Origin: Allokutzneria multivorans
GTDB taxonomy: Bacteria; Actinomycetota; Actinomycetes; Mycobacteriales; Pseudonocardiaceae
Reading direction: 5' to 3'
NCBI RefSeq assembly: GCF_039537405.1
Contig: NZ_BAABAL010000019.1
Span: 186,001-250,000 of the forward strand
Length of the DNA stretch: 64,000 nt
The notes beneath the pieces are model-generated. The model was given only the letters and a program-made list of their open reading frames with translations. It made no database searches and was not told where the DNA came from. Below, in pieces: positions 49,058-57,800 of the stretch. The position numbers were made by a program, and so were the translations under genes. Position 1 is the first letter of the stretch, and each line of letters starts with the position of its first letter.

Positions 49058-51817
49058 GTGACCGACGCCACCAACACCCGCCGCACCGTGCACGTCGTCC
49101 CGCACACCCACTGGGACCGCGAGTGGTACGAGCCGTTCCAGCGCTTCCGCCTCCAGCTGGTGGACCTGCTCGACACCGTGCTGCCGCGCCTCGAAGCCGA
49201 TCCCCGTTTCCGCTTCACACTCGACGGGCAGACCGCCGCCGTCGACGACTACCTGGAGGTCCGGCCGGACGCGCTGCCCAGGGTCGTCGAACTGGTGCGC
49301 ACCGGCCAGCTCGCGGTCGGCCCGTGGCGCGTGCTCGCCGACTCCTTCCTGTGCTCCGGCGAGAACCTGGTGCGCAACCTGGAGATCGGCCTCGCGCGCT
49401 CCGCCGAGCTGGGCGGGGCCATGCGCGTCGGCTACATCCCCGACCAGTTCGGCCACACCGCGCAGCTGCCGCAGATCCTGCGCGGCTTCGGCTTCGACCA
49501 AGCCTGCCTGTGGCGCGGAGTTCCCGGCAGCGTCGACCGGCACGCGTTCCACTGGGTCTCCCCCGACGGCTCCTCCGTGCGCACCGAGTACCTGCCCGGC
49601 GGCTACGGCAACGCCTCGGTGATGTTCACCGACCCCGCCAAGACGGTAGAGCGCTCTATCGCCTTCGCTGAGCAGATGCGCGCGTGGTTCGGCGACACCG
49701 AGCCGCTGGCCATGTACGGCACCGACCACAGCGCGCCGATTCCCACGCTGCTGGACCAGGTCGGCGCGGTGCAGGCCTCCGGAGCCGAGGTGACGCTGCG
49801 GTTGGAGACCTTGGCCGAGGCGCTGGCCGGGCGGGACCCGCAGGAGGCCGGGCTGCCGCAGGTGCTCGGCGAGTTGCGCAGTCACGCGAGAGCGAACCTG
49901 TTGCCAGGCATCCTTTCCGTGCGCGTGGCCGTGAAGCAGGCCATGGCCGAGGCTGAGCGGATGGTCGAGCGCTACGCCGAGCCGCTGTCGGCGCTGTGGT
50001 GCCCGCAGGCCGCTGAGCCGTTCCTGAGCATGGCGTGGCTGCGCCTGGTCGACGCGTCCTGCCACGACTCCGTCACCGGTTGCGGCGCCGACACCACCGC
50101 TCAGCAGGTCGCCGCGCGCATCGCCGAGGCGGAGCAGCTGGGCAGCGCCGTCCGCGACCGCACCCTCAACGACATCGCCTCCGGTGCGCCTTCGGACTCC
50201 GTCGTCGTGGTCAACCCCAGCGCGCACGAGCGCACCGATCTCGTTCGCTGCCAGGTGGTCGCGCCCGAGTCGTGGGCTGATGTCGCGTTGGAGCTGCCCG
50301 ATGGGACGCTCGCTCCGACGCAGGAAATCCGCCGTGCTGAGCGGAATCTGATCGATGCGGCCTTCCCCGCTGCCGACGTGGTGAACGCCGTGCGCAGGCG
50401 CACCTTCGGCCAGGTGATGTACAGCAGGGCCATTCAGCGCGCGGAGATCTCCGATCACACAGTCACTTTCACCGTTGGGCGCATCGGCGACCCCGGCTAC
50501 GACGTGGAGCGCTTCGCCGACGAGCTGACCGAGGCCGTTGCCGCGTCCTCGCCCGGCGACTGGCGTCTGCGCGTGATCGACGAGCCCGGCCGCGAGCTTC
50601 TTGCGTTGACCACCGCGCCCGCTCTGGGCTGGGCCTCTGTCCGCCCGCGCTCGGGCTCAGCGCCGCTCTCCGCTCCGGTGTCCATTGTGGAGGGTTCTCT
50701 GCACAACGGCCTCGTGTCCGTTGTGGTGAATGAAGATGGCACGCTTCGCATCACGGGCTCCGACGGCACCGTGCTCGACGGGGTCGGCCGGATCGTTGAC
50801 GGCGGCGACGCGGGCGACAGCTACAACTACGGTCCTCCGGTCACGGACACGTTGGTGGACAAGCCAACCGCTGTCACCGTCGTCGCGGCTGAGCAGGGTC
50901 CGCTCGTGGCTTCGCTCGTGGTGCACCGGACCTACGATTGGCCTCTCGGCCTCGTGGACTTCGACGGCACCGCACGCACGCCCGAGACCGTGTCCGTCGG
51001 TGTGACGACCAGAGTCGAGCTTCGCGTGAACGAGCCCTTCGTGCGCGTCGAGGTCTCCTTCGACAACCGCAGCGTCGACCACCGCGTCCGCTTCCACCTC
51101 CCCACCGCCCGCACCGCGACGAGTTCGCACGCTGAGGGCCAGTTCTCCGTGGTGGAGCGCGGTTTGGTCAACGAGGGCGGCAACGGCGAACACCCGCTCC
51201 CCACGTTCCCCGCATCATCCTTTGTGGACGCTGGCGGCGCGGGTGTGTTGCTGCACAACGTGACTGAGTACGAGGTTCTCGCCGAAGAACCGCTTGCGGG
51301 TTCGAGCACAGGCGCCGCCGGGTCCGTCATTGCAATTACGTTGCTCCGCGCGACCGGAGCTATCAGCCGCAACCTGCACCCGCTGCGCGCCGAGCCCGCT
51401 GGCCCCACCACGCCGATCCCCGAGGCTCAGGTCCCAGGCGTCACCGTGAGCCAATTCGCCATCTTCCCGCACGCCGGAGACTGGGCGTCCGCGAACCTGA
51501 TGGACGCGGCGGAGCGCTACCGCAACCCACTGATCACCGTGGCTGGCACAGGAACCACTTCCGAGCTCGCCTCCGCCGAGGGCATCACCGTCACCGGCGC
51601 GACCGCGTGCGGCCTCCGCCAGCGCAACGGCTTGGAGCTGCGTCTGGTCTCGTACTCCGACTCGGAGAGCACCGCCAAGGTGTCCCTCCCCGGTGTCACC
51701 GCCGCAGCACGCGTCGACCTCACCGGCGCCGTAGTCGAAGAACTGTCCGTCGTGGACGGCTCAGCCGAAGTCCCCCTGCGCCCCTGGGAGATCACCGGCA
51801 TCCGCCTGACCCGCTAG
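49058..51817 (+). CDS. Alpha-mannosidase, glycoside hydrolase family 38
   Basis: 919 residues. The N-terminal catalytic domain has the zinc motif VPHTHWDREWYEPFQRFR and the nucleophile region GYIPDQFGHTAQLPQIL; YGTDHSAPIP follows. The middle and C-terminal domains are beta-rich (SYNYGPPVTDT; VEVSFDNRSVDHRVRFHLPTART) as in GH38. No signal peptide, so it works in the cytoplasm on imported mannosides or glycerol-mannosides. It is convergent with a sugar-type ABC importer operon. Confidence 0.94.
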   Translation: MTDATNTRRTVHVVPHTHWDREWYEPFQRFRLQLVDLLDTVLPRLEADPRFRFTLDGQTAAVDDYLEVRPDALPRVVELVRTGQLAVGPWRVLADSFLCSGENLVRNLEIGLARSAELGGAMRVGYIPDQFGHTAQLPQILRGFGFDQACLWRGVPGSVDRHAFHWVSPDGSSVRTEYLPGGYGNASVMFTDPAKTVERSIAFAEQMRAWFGDTEPLAMYGTDHSAPIPTLLDQVGAVQASGAEVTLRLETLAEALAGRDPQEAGLPQVLGELRSHARANLLPGILSVRVAVKQAMAEAERMVERYAEPLSALWCPQAAEPFLSMAWLRLVDASCHDSVTGCGADTTAQQVAARIAEAEQLGSAVRDRTLNDIASGAPSDSVVVVNPSAHERTDLVRCQVVAPESWADVALELPDGTLAPTQEIRRAERNLIDAAFPAADVVNAVRRRTFGQVMYSRAIQRAEISDHTVTFTVGRIGDPGYDVERFADELTEAVAASSPGDWRLRVIDEPGRELLALTTAPALGWASVRPRSGSAPLSAPVSIVEGSLHNGLVSVVVNEDGTLRITGSDGTVLDGVGRIVDGGDAGDSYNYGPPVTDTLVDKPTAVTVVAAEQGPLVASLVVHRTYDWPLGLVDFDGTARTPETVSVGVTTRVELRVNEPFVRVEVSFDNRSVDHRVRFHLPTARTATSSHAEGQFSVVERGLVNEGGNGEHPLPTFPASSFVDAGGAGVLLHNVTEYEVLAEEPLAGSSTGAAGSVIAITLLRATGAISRNLHPLRAEPAGPTTPIPEAQVPGVTVSQFAIFPHAGDWASANLMDAAERYRNPLITVAGTGTTSELASAEGITVTGATACGLRQRNGLELRLVSYSDSESTAKVSLPGVTAAARVDLTGAVVEELSVVDGSAEVPLRPWEITGIRLTR

Positions 51818-51822
51818 GTTCA

Positions 51823-51950
51823 CCGGTCTTCAAGTACACCCAACCCCCGCCCCATGCGTCTCCAACTGCACCAAACCTCCCGGCTTCACCAACGGGGTTT
51901 GTAGCGGTTAACGACCTCTGGGGCGGGGGTTTGTTGTACTTGAAGACTGG
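51823..51950. repeat. Family A nested inverted repeat, copy 6 (fullest copy)
   Basis: Outer arms of 32 bases at 51823-51854 and 51919-51950 pair with four mismatches; the ends are CCGGTCTTCAAGTAC and GTACTTGAAGACTGG. Inner arms lie near 51856 (CGTCTCCAACTGCACCAAAC) and 51895 (GGGTTTGTAGCGGTTAACGA). Compared with copies 1-3 both outer arms have GTAC instead of GACC, so the pairing is kept. It sits between the convergent mannosidase and PHP genes. Confidence 0.8.
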
Positions 51951-51962
51951 CGTACTACGACG

Positions 51963-52076
51963 TCAGGCGTCCACCGCTGCACCCGACCAGCCCGAGCGCA
52001 CGCCCTCCACCGGCTCCCACCCAGCAGGCGGAACCACCCCGTCAGCCGAGAAAACCCACGTCGCCGTCAGTCCCAT
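51963..52076 (-). CDS. Possible 37-residue Trp-rich protein
   Basis: ATG 52076 to TGA 51963 encodes 37 residues (MGLTATWVFSADG...) with four Trp and strong GC3. AGGA lies 7 bases before the ATG, and the PHP gene stops 10 bases upstream, so it could be a coupled last gene of the ABC/PHP operon. No homologue recognised. It could also be chance. Confidence 0.4.
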   Translation of the reverse strand: MGLTATWVFSADGVVPPAGWEPVEGVRSGWSGAAVDA

Positions 52077-52085
52077 GGGCGCATC

Positions 52086-53324
52086 CTAAGGACGAGCACT
52101 GACAGCGGCGCAGATCGACAGCACAGCACTGTCGTGACCGAAGAGCACCGAACCGCCAACAGCACCAGCCGACAGCGTGCACACCGAACCGCGCACCGAC
52201 CGACGCATCCCTTCTGCGTCAAGCACAAGAGCCCCGTCGGCGTCCACCGCCACCAGCTCGCCGTCCACCGGCAACAACACCGGAGCATCCAATCCCGCCG
52301 AAACAGCAGTGCGGCCAGCGCGCAAGCCGTCGAGCACTGCCAGACCCAGCTCGTCGGGACCGGAGGCGGCGGCGTCCACGGCGACCCACGTCGTCGGAGT
52401 GCCGGGGATGGCGTCGGAACCTGAGCGGTGCCAGTCACTTCCGCCGATCGGAGTGACCTCGCGCCCCCACGCCTGCCACCACGCGAGCGGGCCGCCCCAA
52501 CGCGGGTCGAGCCACGTGGAGTGCCAGATCTCCGCCAGCGGCGCGCGACGCGGCAGCGGGTGCCGCCACGAGCAGTCAGCGGCGAGCGGGTGGTTGACGG
52601 ACAACAGCCCACCACGGCTCTCCACAGTGGACAACCACTCGGTCGCGGGTCGACGGAAGTCGATCCACCCGATGTCACCGAAAGCGTTGGCGTGACCGGA
52701 CTCCGTGGTCACCTCCTGACCGGGAACGAGCGCGATCCCGTACTGCCGCCCGACATCCGCCAACTCAGCGTGATGGCTGACGGTGTTGTGATCGGTGACC
52801 GCCAACGCGGACAGGCCCCGCGACACCGCGAGCGCGGCCAGCTCGGGAACCGTCAGCGCCCCATCGGAATGCAAGGTGTGCGAGTGGAAGTCCGCTGGCA
52901 CCCACCGCAACCCCGCACCACATGGAAGCGAGCGCACGGGCGGTCGCGAAGGAACCGGCGGAGAAGCCAACGGAGCCGGTTGCGCCACGGGATCGAACGA
53001 GATCGAGACCCGGTAGTCGACCCCGTCGACCGGAACCCGGTGCAGCCCAAGGACAACGTGCCACAGACCGGACTCAAGATCTCCCGGAACGTAGCCGGGC
53101 GTCGCCCAGTCCGGAGCGATGGTGAACGTGCGCCGAGCGCCGCCGGACCACCCGCGCCAGCCCGCAGCGCCCTCGCAGCCCAGATCGAGGATGGCGCCGC
53201 GCGTGTCGTCGAAAGCAAGCTCCACAGTGATCGCGGGAACACCGGCGGGAACCTCGAAAGGAAGCCCGGGCCACGAGTTCGCTGCCCTGTCCTCGCGAAC
53301 CCATTGACCACTGTGGATGGTCAT
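52086..53324 (-). CDS. PHP-domain metallohydrolase of the CehA/McbA type
   Basis: 412 residues. An N-terminal beta-sandwich region of about 140 residues is followed by a PHP catalytic domain with metal-binding clusters: DFHSHTLHSDG, LAVTDHNTVSHH, NHPLAADCSW and GGSDWHRSG. Such proteins hydrolyse phosphoesters or other esters. ATG 53324 overlaps the ATPase stop by four bases, so it belongs to the importer operon and probably processes the imported compound. Confidence 0.85.
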   Translation of the reverse strand: MTIHSGQWVREDRAANSWPGLPFEVPAGVPAITVELAFDDTRGAILDLGCEGAAGWRGWSGGARRTFTIAPDWATPGYVPGDLESGLWHVVLGLHRVPVDGVDYRVSISFDPVAQPAPLASPPVPSRPPVRSLPCGAGLRWVPADFHSHTLHSDGALTVPELAALAVSRGLSALAVTDHNTVSHHAELADVGRQYGIALVPGQEVTTESGHANAFGDIGWIDFRRPATEWLSTVESRGGLLSVNHPLAADCSWRHPLPRRAPLAEIWHSTWLDPRWGGPLAWWQAWGREVTPIGGSDWHRSGSDAIPGTPTTWVAVDAAASGPDELGLAVLDGLRAGRTAVSAGLDAPVLLPVDGELVAVDADGALVLDAEGMRRSVRGSVCTLSAGAVGGSVLFGHDSAVLSICAAVSARP

Positions 53325-54397
53325 GGGGCGACCTTCGCCTCTCCGAGCAGCAGTCCGGCCTCGTCGAAGACCAGCAGCCTGCCGGGCTCCGGCGCGGCGG
53401 TCACGGTCGTGCCGATCTCCGGCTCGTACTGCTCCGGCACGGTCAGCCCGACCAGTGCGTCACCGGGGCACTCGATGGTCACCAACGACGACACACCGAG
53501 GTTCTCCACAGTGGACACGACGCCGGTGATGCCCTCACCGGAGCCCGCGGTCAGGTACTCCGGCCGGATACCAGCGGTCACCGGCGTGCCATCCGCCAAC
53601 GAGATGCCGGGGGGCAGGGTCAGCCGAGCACCGGCAACCTCGACGAAACCGCCGCGCACCACAGCGTCCAGGAGGTTCATCGGGGTGGAGCCGATGAAGT
53701 TGGCGACGAAGGTGTTGGCAGGACGCTGGAAGACCTCGCGCGGGCTGCCGAGCTGGCGGATCTTCCCCGACTCCATCACCGCGATCCGGTCGGCCAGCGC
53801 GAGCGCCTCCGCCTGGTCGTGCGTGACGAAGACGGTGGTGAGCCCCAGCTCGCGCTGCAACCGCTTGAGGAACGTGCGTGCTTCCAAGCGCAGCCGTGCG
53901 TCCAAATTGGACAGTGGCTCGTCCAGCAGCAGCACTCCGGCGTCCATCGCGATCGCCCGCGCCAGCGCGACGCGTTGCTGCTGACCACCGGAGAGCTGCC
54001 CCGGGCGCCGGTCGAGCAGCCCGGCAAGGCTCAGCCCGCCGGAGGTCTCCTCAGCCACTTCCCGCTGCCGTGCCTTGGATTCCCCGCGCACGCGCAGCGG
54101 GTAGCCGATGTTCTCCGCGACGGTCATGTGCGGGAACAGGGCGTAGTCCTGGAACACCATGGCGACCTTGCGCTTGCCGGGGTCGACGCCGGTGACGTCC
54201 GCCCCGCCGATCACCACCTGGCCGGAGCTGGCCTGCTCCAGCCCGGCGATCGTGCGCAGCAGCGTGGTCTTGCCACATCCGGAAGGCCCCAGCAGCGCGA
54301 AGAACTCCCCGTCGACGATCTCAAGGTCGAGCCCGTCCACCGCGCGCACCCCGTTGGGGTACACAGTGGACAGTGCGCGGACGTCGATTCCGGCCAT
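53321..54397 (-). CDS. Sugar-type ABC importer ATPase (UgpC/MsmK-like)
   Basis: 358 residues. Walker A GPSGCGKTT near residue 37, Q-loop VFQDYALFPHMTV, signature LSGGQQQRVALARA, Walker B VLLLDEPLSNLD, and a C-terminal TOBE-like domain (EYLTAGSGEGITGVVSTVENLG). ATG 54397 overlaps the permease stop. It powers the two permeases; in other bacteria such ATPases may serve several importers. Confidence 0.95.
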   Translation of the reverse strand: MAGIDVRALSTVYPNGVRAVDGLDLEIVDGEFFALLGPSGCGKTTLLRTIAGLEQASSGQVVIGGADVTGVDPGKRKVAMVFQDYALFPHMTVAENIGYPLRVRGESKARQREVAEETSGGLSLAGLLDRRPGQLSGGQQQRVALARAIAMDAGVLLLDEPLSNLDARLRLEARTFLKRLQRELGLTTVFVTHDQAEALALADRIAVMESGKIRQLGSPREVFQRPANTFVANFIGSTPMNLLDAVVRGGFVEVAGARLTLPPGISLADGTPVTAGIRPEYLTAGSGEGITGVVSTVENLGVSSLVTIECPGDALVGLTVPEQYEPEIGTTVTAAPEPGRLLVFDEAGLLLGEAKVAP

Positions 54398-55218
54398 CAG
54401 CTCTTGATCCCTCCGTGGAAGCGGAACCCGTAGCGCTTGTTCACCAACACGTACAGCACGACCACCGGGATCGAGTACAGCAGCGAGAACACCGGGATGA
54501 CGGTCAGGTTGGCGCTGCCGCCCTCGTCCTGCAACGTGCGCAGCAACACCGCGCCCGGCTGCTTGCCGACCTCGCGGATCAGCAGGAACGGCAAGAGGAA
54601 GTTGCCCCAGGCGTTGACGAAGGCCCACACCAGGATGGTCGCGATCCCCGGCCGCGCCACCGGCAGCACCACGTGCGTCAGCACCTGGAACGGCGAGGCG
54701 CCGAAGACCCGCGCAGACTCCTCGTAGGAACGCGGGACGGAGTCGACGAAGTCCTTCAGGATGAAGATCGCCGCGGGCAGCATCCCGCCCGCGATCACCA
54801 GCGCCGTGCCGAACTGCGAGTTGATCAACCCCAGCTGGAACATCATCACGAAGATCGGCACCATCGCCGCGGTGCCCGTGACCACGCTGGAGAGCAGCAA
54901 CAGCACGTAGAGCATCAGGTCCCGGCCGGGGATCCGGACGCGGGAGAGCGCGTAGGCGGCGAGCGCGGCGAAGCTCGCGGTGATCACCGTCGCCACCACG
55001 CAGATCACCAGCGAGTTCCACAGCGAGGTCAACGCGTACGGGTGCTCGAAGGTGGTCTTCACGTTGTCCAGCGTCCAGTCCGGCCAGCGCAGCCCGAGCC
55101 CGGGCTTGCTGTCGAACGGAGCGCTGGCCAGCCACAGCATCGGGATCGCGAAGAACGCCATCAGCACGGCGATCACCACGTAGAAACCGATGCGCCGCAC
55201 CATCATCAGCGGACTCAT
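54397..55218 (-). CDS. Sugar-type ABC importer permease (UgpE/MalG-like)
   Basis: 273 residues with six spans and the EAA loop (FVDSVPRSYEESARVFGASPFQVLTHVVLPVARPGIAT). The first span begins IGFYVVIAVLMAFFAIPMLWL. ATG 55218 overlaps the partner permease stop by four bases. It forms the channel with the 305-residue permease. Confidence 0.94.
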   Translation of the reverse strand: MSPLMMVRRIGFYVVIAVLMAFFAIPMLWLASAPFDSKPGLGLRWPDWTLDNVKTTFEHPYALTSLWNSLVICVVATVITASFAALAAYALSRVRIPGRDLMLYVLLLLSSVVTGTAAMVPIFVMMFQLGLINSQFGTALVIAGGMLPAAIFILKDFVDSVPRSYEESARVFGASPFQVLTHVVLPVARPGIATILVWAFVNAWGNFLLPFLLIREVGKQPGAVLLRTLQDEGGSANLTVIPVFSLLYSIPVVVLYVLVNKRYGFRFHGGIKS

Positions 55219-56132
55219 GACTTCCTCCGCAGCAACCACAGGTAGACCGCCGCGACGACGAGGTTCGCCAGCAGCAGCAACAACGAGATCGCCGACGCGT
55301 ACCCGAGCTGACCGCCTTCGAGAGCTTGGCGGTAGATGAACACCGGCAGCGTCTCGGAGGCGTGGTTGGGACCACCGGCGGTCAACAGGAACGGCGAGAA
55401 GTCGTTGGCGGTCCACAAACTGATGAGCAGCGTGTTGGTCAGCACGTGCCCTCGGATGTGCGGGAAGACGATGTCGCGCACCGTCTGCCAGCCGCTCGCG
55501 CCGACCACGCGAGCCGTCTCCAGCTGCGACGGCGGCACAGCGGCCAGCGCCGAGCTGTAGAGCAGCATGGAGAAGGCCGTGCCGCGCCAGGTGTTGAACA
55601 CGATCAGCGACAGCATCGGGTACTCGACGAGCCACGCGGTGCCCTCGGACCCGAGCAGCGCGTTCAGCGTCCCGCCGTCGCGGTCCAGCACCGCGAACCA
55701 CAGGAAGGCCACCACCGTGCTCGGCAAGATCCATGCCAGCAGCACCAAGGACTCCACCGTGCGGCGCAGCCCCGGTTTGGCCTTGCGCAAGGTCCACGCG
55801 AGCACGAAGCCGAGGATGTTCTGCCCGATCACCGCGGAGCCGAGCACGAACAACGCGGTGAGCCACAACGAGTTCTGGAACAGCGCGTCGTTGAGCGCGT
55901 TGACGAAGTTGTCGATGCCGACGAGCTGCGGAGCGACCGCGTTCGGCCCTGTCAGCTCGTAGTTGGTCAGTCCGATGTAGATGGTCCAGAGCGCGGGGAA
56001 GATCAGGAAGACCGCGATCAACAGCAGCGCGGGCGCGATGAACCCCACGGCCCGTGAGACGCCGAGGCCGGCGACGTCGGTGGCGAACCTCCTGACGCGG
56101 CCCCGGCGCTCGGTGACCTCAGCCGGTGACAA
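55215..56132 (-). CDS. Sugar-type ABC importer permease (UgpA/MalF-like)
   Basis: 305 residues, six spans, EAA loop PPSQLETARVVGASGWQTVRDIVFPHIRGHVLTN. The N-terminus is basic and cytoplasmic (TERRGRVRRF). It overlaps the binding-protein gene by 14 bases. Typical of carbohydrate importers of the CUT1 class. Confidence 0.94.
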   Translation of the reverse strand: MSPAEVTERRGRVRRFATDVAGLGVSRAVGFIAPALLLIAVFLIFPALWTIYIGLTNYELTGPNAVAPQLVGIDNFVNALNDALFQNSLWLTALFVLGSAVIGQNILGFVLAWTLRKAKPGLRRTVESLVLLAWILPSTVVAFLWFAVLDRDGGTLNALLGSEGTAWLVEYPMLSLIVFNTWRGTAFSMLLYSSALAAVPPSQLETARVVGASGWQTVRDIVFPHIRGHVLTNTLLISLWTANDFSPFLLTAGGPNHASETLPVFIYRQALEGGQLGYASAISLLLLLANLVVAAVYLWLLRRKS

Positions 56133-57525
56133 TCTCGTTCTCTCCCACGATCTTCTTCAACGCTTCCTGGTAGGCGTTGAGCGCTTCCTGCGCCGTCTTG
56201 CCACTCACCACGTCGGCCGTCGCCTGCTGCAACGCCGCCGACACCCTGGTGTAGTTCGCGACACCGGGCCGGTACTCGGTCAACGGCAACACCTTCTGCG
56301 CGATGAACGACAACATCGCATCACCGGCGAGCACCTCGTTGTTGACGTCGGTGCGCTGGGTGACCTGCGCCGCGCCGCCCAGCCGGGCCTTGACCGCCTC
56401 GGCGGAGTTCATGAACTGCAACAGCTCCCACGCCTGCACCGGGAACTTGGTGTTGGAGTTGATCAGGTTGATCGCGCCGCCGGACATGCTGACGAAGTCC
56501 TGCCCGCGCACGCCCGCGCCCGGCCGCTGCGCCGGGATCATCGCCCAGCCCACGGAGCTGTCGCGGTCGGCCATCTTCACCGCGCCCTTGGTCGGCTCCA
56601 GCACCGAGCGCCACAGGTAGTCGCTCTCCAGCATGATGCCGATCTTGTTCTCGGCGAACTGGGCGAAGGACTTGTCGCGCCCCTTGGCCTCCTGCTGCAA
56701 CAGCGGGTCGCCGAGCCCACCACCGCCGTAGACCCGCTGGTACAGGCCGAGGACGTCCTTGAGGTTGCTGGTCGCGCCCTGCCACTTCCCGTTGGCCAGC
56801 AACGGCTTCCCGGTCCCGACGAGCAGCGGCAGCAGCCCCTGCATGGTGGTCGCCTCGCCCATCGCGGTGCCCGCGTTGAGCTGGATCGGGGTGACCCCGG
56901 GCAGCTTCTTCAGCGCCTCACCGGCGGAGAGCAGTTCGTCCCAGCTGCGCGGCTGCCAGGTGGCGGGCAGACCCGCCTGCGCGAAGAGCTTCTTGTTGTA
57001 GAAGAGCACGCGGCCGTCGGTGCCGTCCGGTACGCCGTAGCGCTTGTTCTCGAAGACGCCGACGCTCTGCACAGCCTGGGGGATCTGCTTCCAGCCCTCC
57101 CACGCGTCGACCTTGTCCTTGCCGACGATCTCGTCCAGCGAGCGGATCTGTTTGCCCCCGGCGAACTCGCCGACCCAGATCCCGTCGACGGCCATGATGT
57201 CCGCGCCGCCACCGGTCTTGAGGTCCAGCGCGATCTTGGTCTTGTAGTCCTCGTCGCCCGCGCCGTTGCCCTCGAAGCGGACGGTGGCGGTGACGCCCTT
57301 GCGCTTCTGCTCCTCGACGAAGCGGGGGATCACCCAGTCCGTCACCCACCCGGCCTTGGCCGAGTTCTTGCCGCCCGCCACCGCGTTGCCGGTGATGGTC
57401 AGCGAGACCTCCTTGGCGTCGGCGTTGCGGGAGCTGTCTGCGCTCTGCGGCTGCCCTAGGCATCCGCTGAGCGCCGTCACGGCGGTCACGGCGGTCACTG
57501 CAACGAGCGCGGCTCTGCGTCGCAT
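56119..57525 (-). CDS. Sugar-type ABC importer binding lipoprotein
   Basis: 468 residues. Lipoprotein signal: MRRRAALVAVTAVTAVTALSGC, lipobox TALSGC, Cys at 22. The mature protein belongs to the family 1 extracellular solute-binding type: DIMAVDGIWVGEFAGG, GVPDGTDGRVLFYNKKLFAQAG, AWELLQFMNSAEAV. GGAGA precedes ATG 57525. It defines the import system; substrate likely an oligosaccharide, glycerophosphodiester or similar, given the PHP and mannosidase neighbours. Confidence 0.94.
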   Translation of the reverse strand: MRRRAALVAVTAVTAVTALSGCLGQPQSADSSRNADAKEVSLTITGNAVAGGKNSAKAGWVTDWVIPRFVEEQKRKGVTATVRFEGNGAGDEDYKTKIALDLKTGGGADIMAVDGIWVGEFAGGKQIRSLDEIVGKDKVDAWEGWKQIPQAVQSVGVFENKRYGVPDGTDGRVLFYNKKLFAQAGLPATWQPRSWDELLSAGEALKKLPGVTPIQLNAGTAMGEATTMQGLLPLLVGTGKPLLANGKWQGATSNLKDVLGLYQRVYGGGGLGDPLLQQEAKGRDKSFAQFAENKIGIMLESDYLWRSVLEPTKGAVKMADRDSSVGWAMIPAQRPGAGVRGQDFVSMSGGAINLINSNTKFPVQAWELLQFMNSAEAVKARLGGAAQVTQRTDVNNEVLAGDAMLSFIAQKVLPLTEYRPGVANYTRVSAALQQATADVVSGKTAQEALNAYQEALKKIVGENEIVTG

Positions 57526-57800
57526 TCTCCGACCTTCCTCGTCGCTGAGCTGGTCCTGAGGTCGGCCATCCTCGATCAGTCCGACAACGATGACAAGGGC
57601 TGTTCCCAGACCGTTTCCCGGACCGCGCGGGCACCCGTCTTGATTGCTCAAGTGCCTTCTACCAGGCACAACAAGCCTTCGCATGCCCACACTTCGGCCT
57701 GGACGGAATGCAGAAGCTGTTAGCGCGCTCTACTTTTGCCCACGTTCTCCCGGTGTGGGCGTCGGCGCGTTGATCTCGGCGACGGGGTAGCGTGCCGTGC

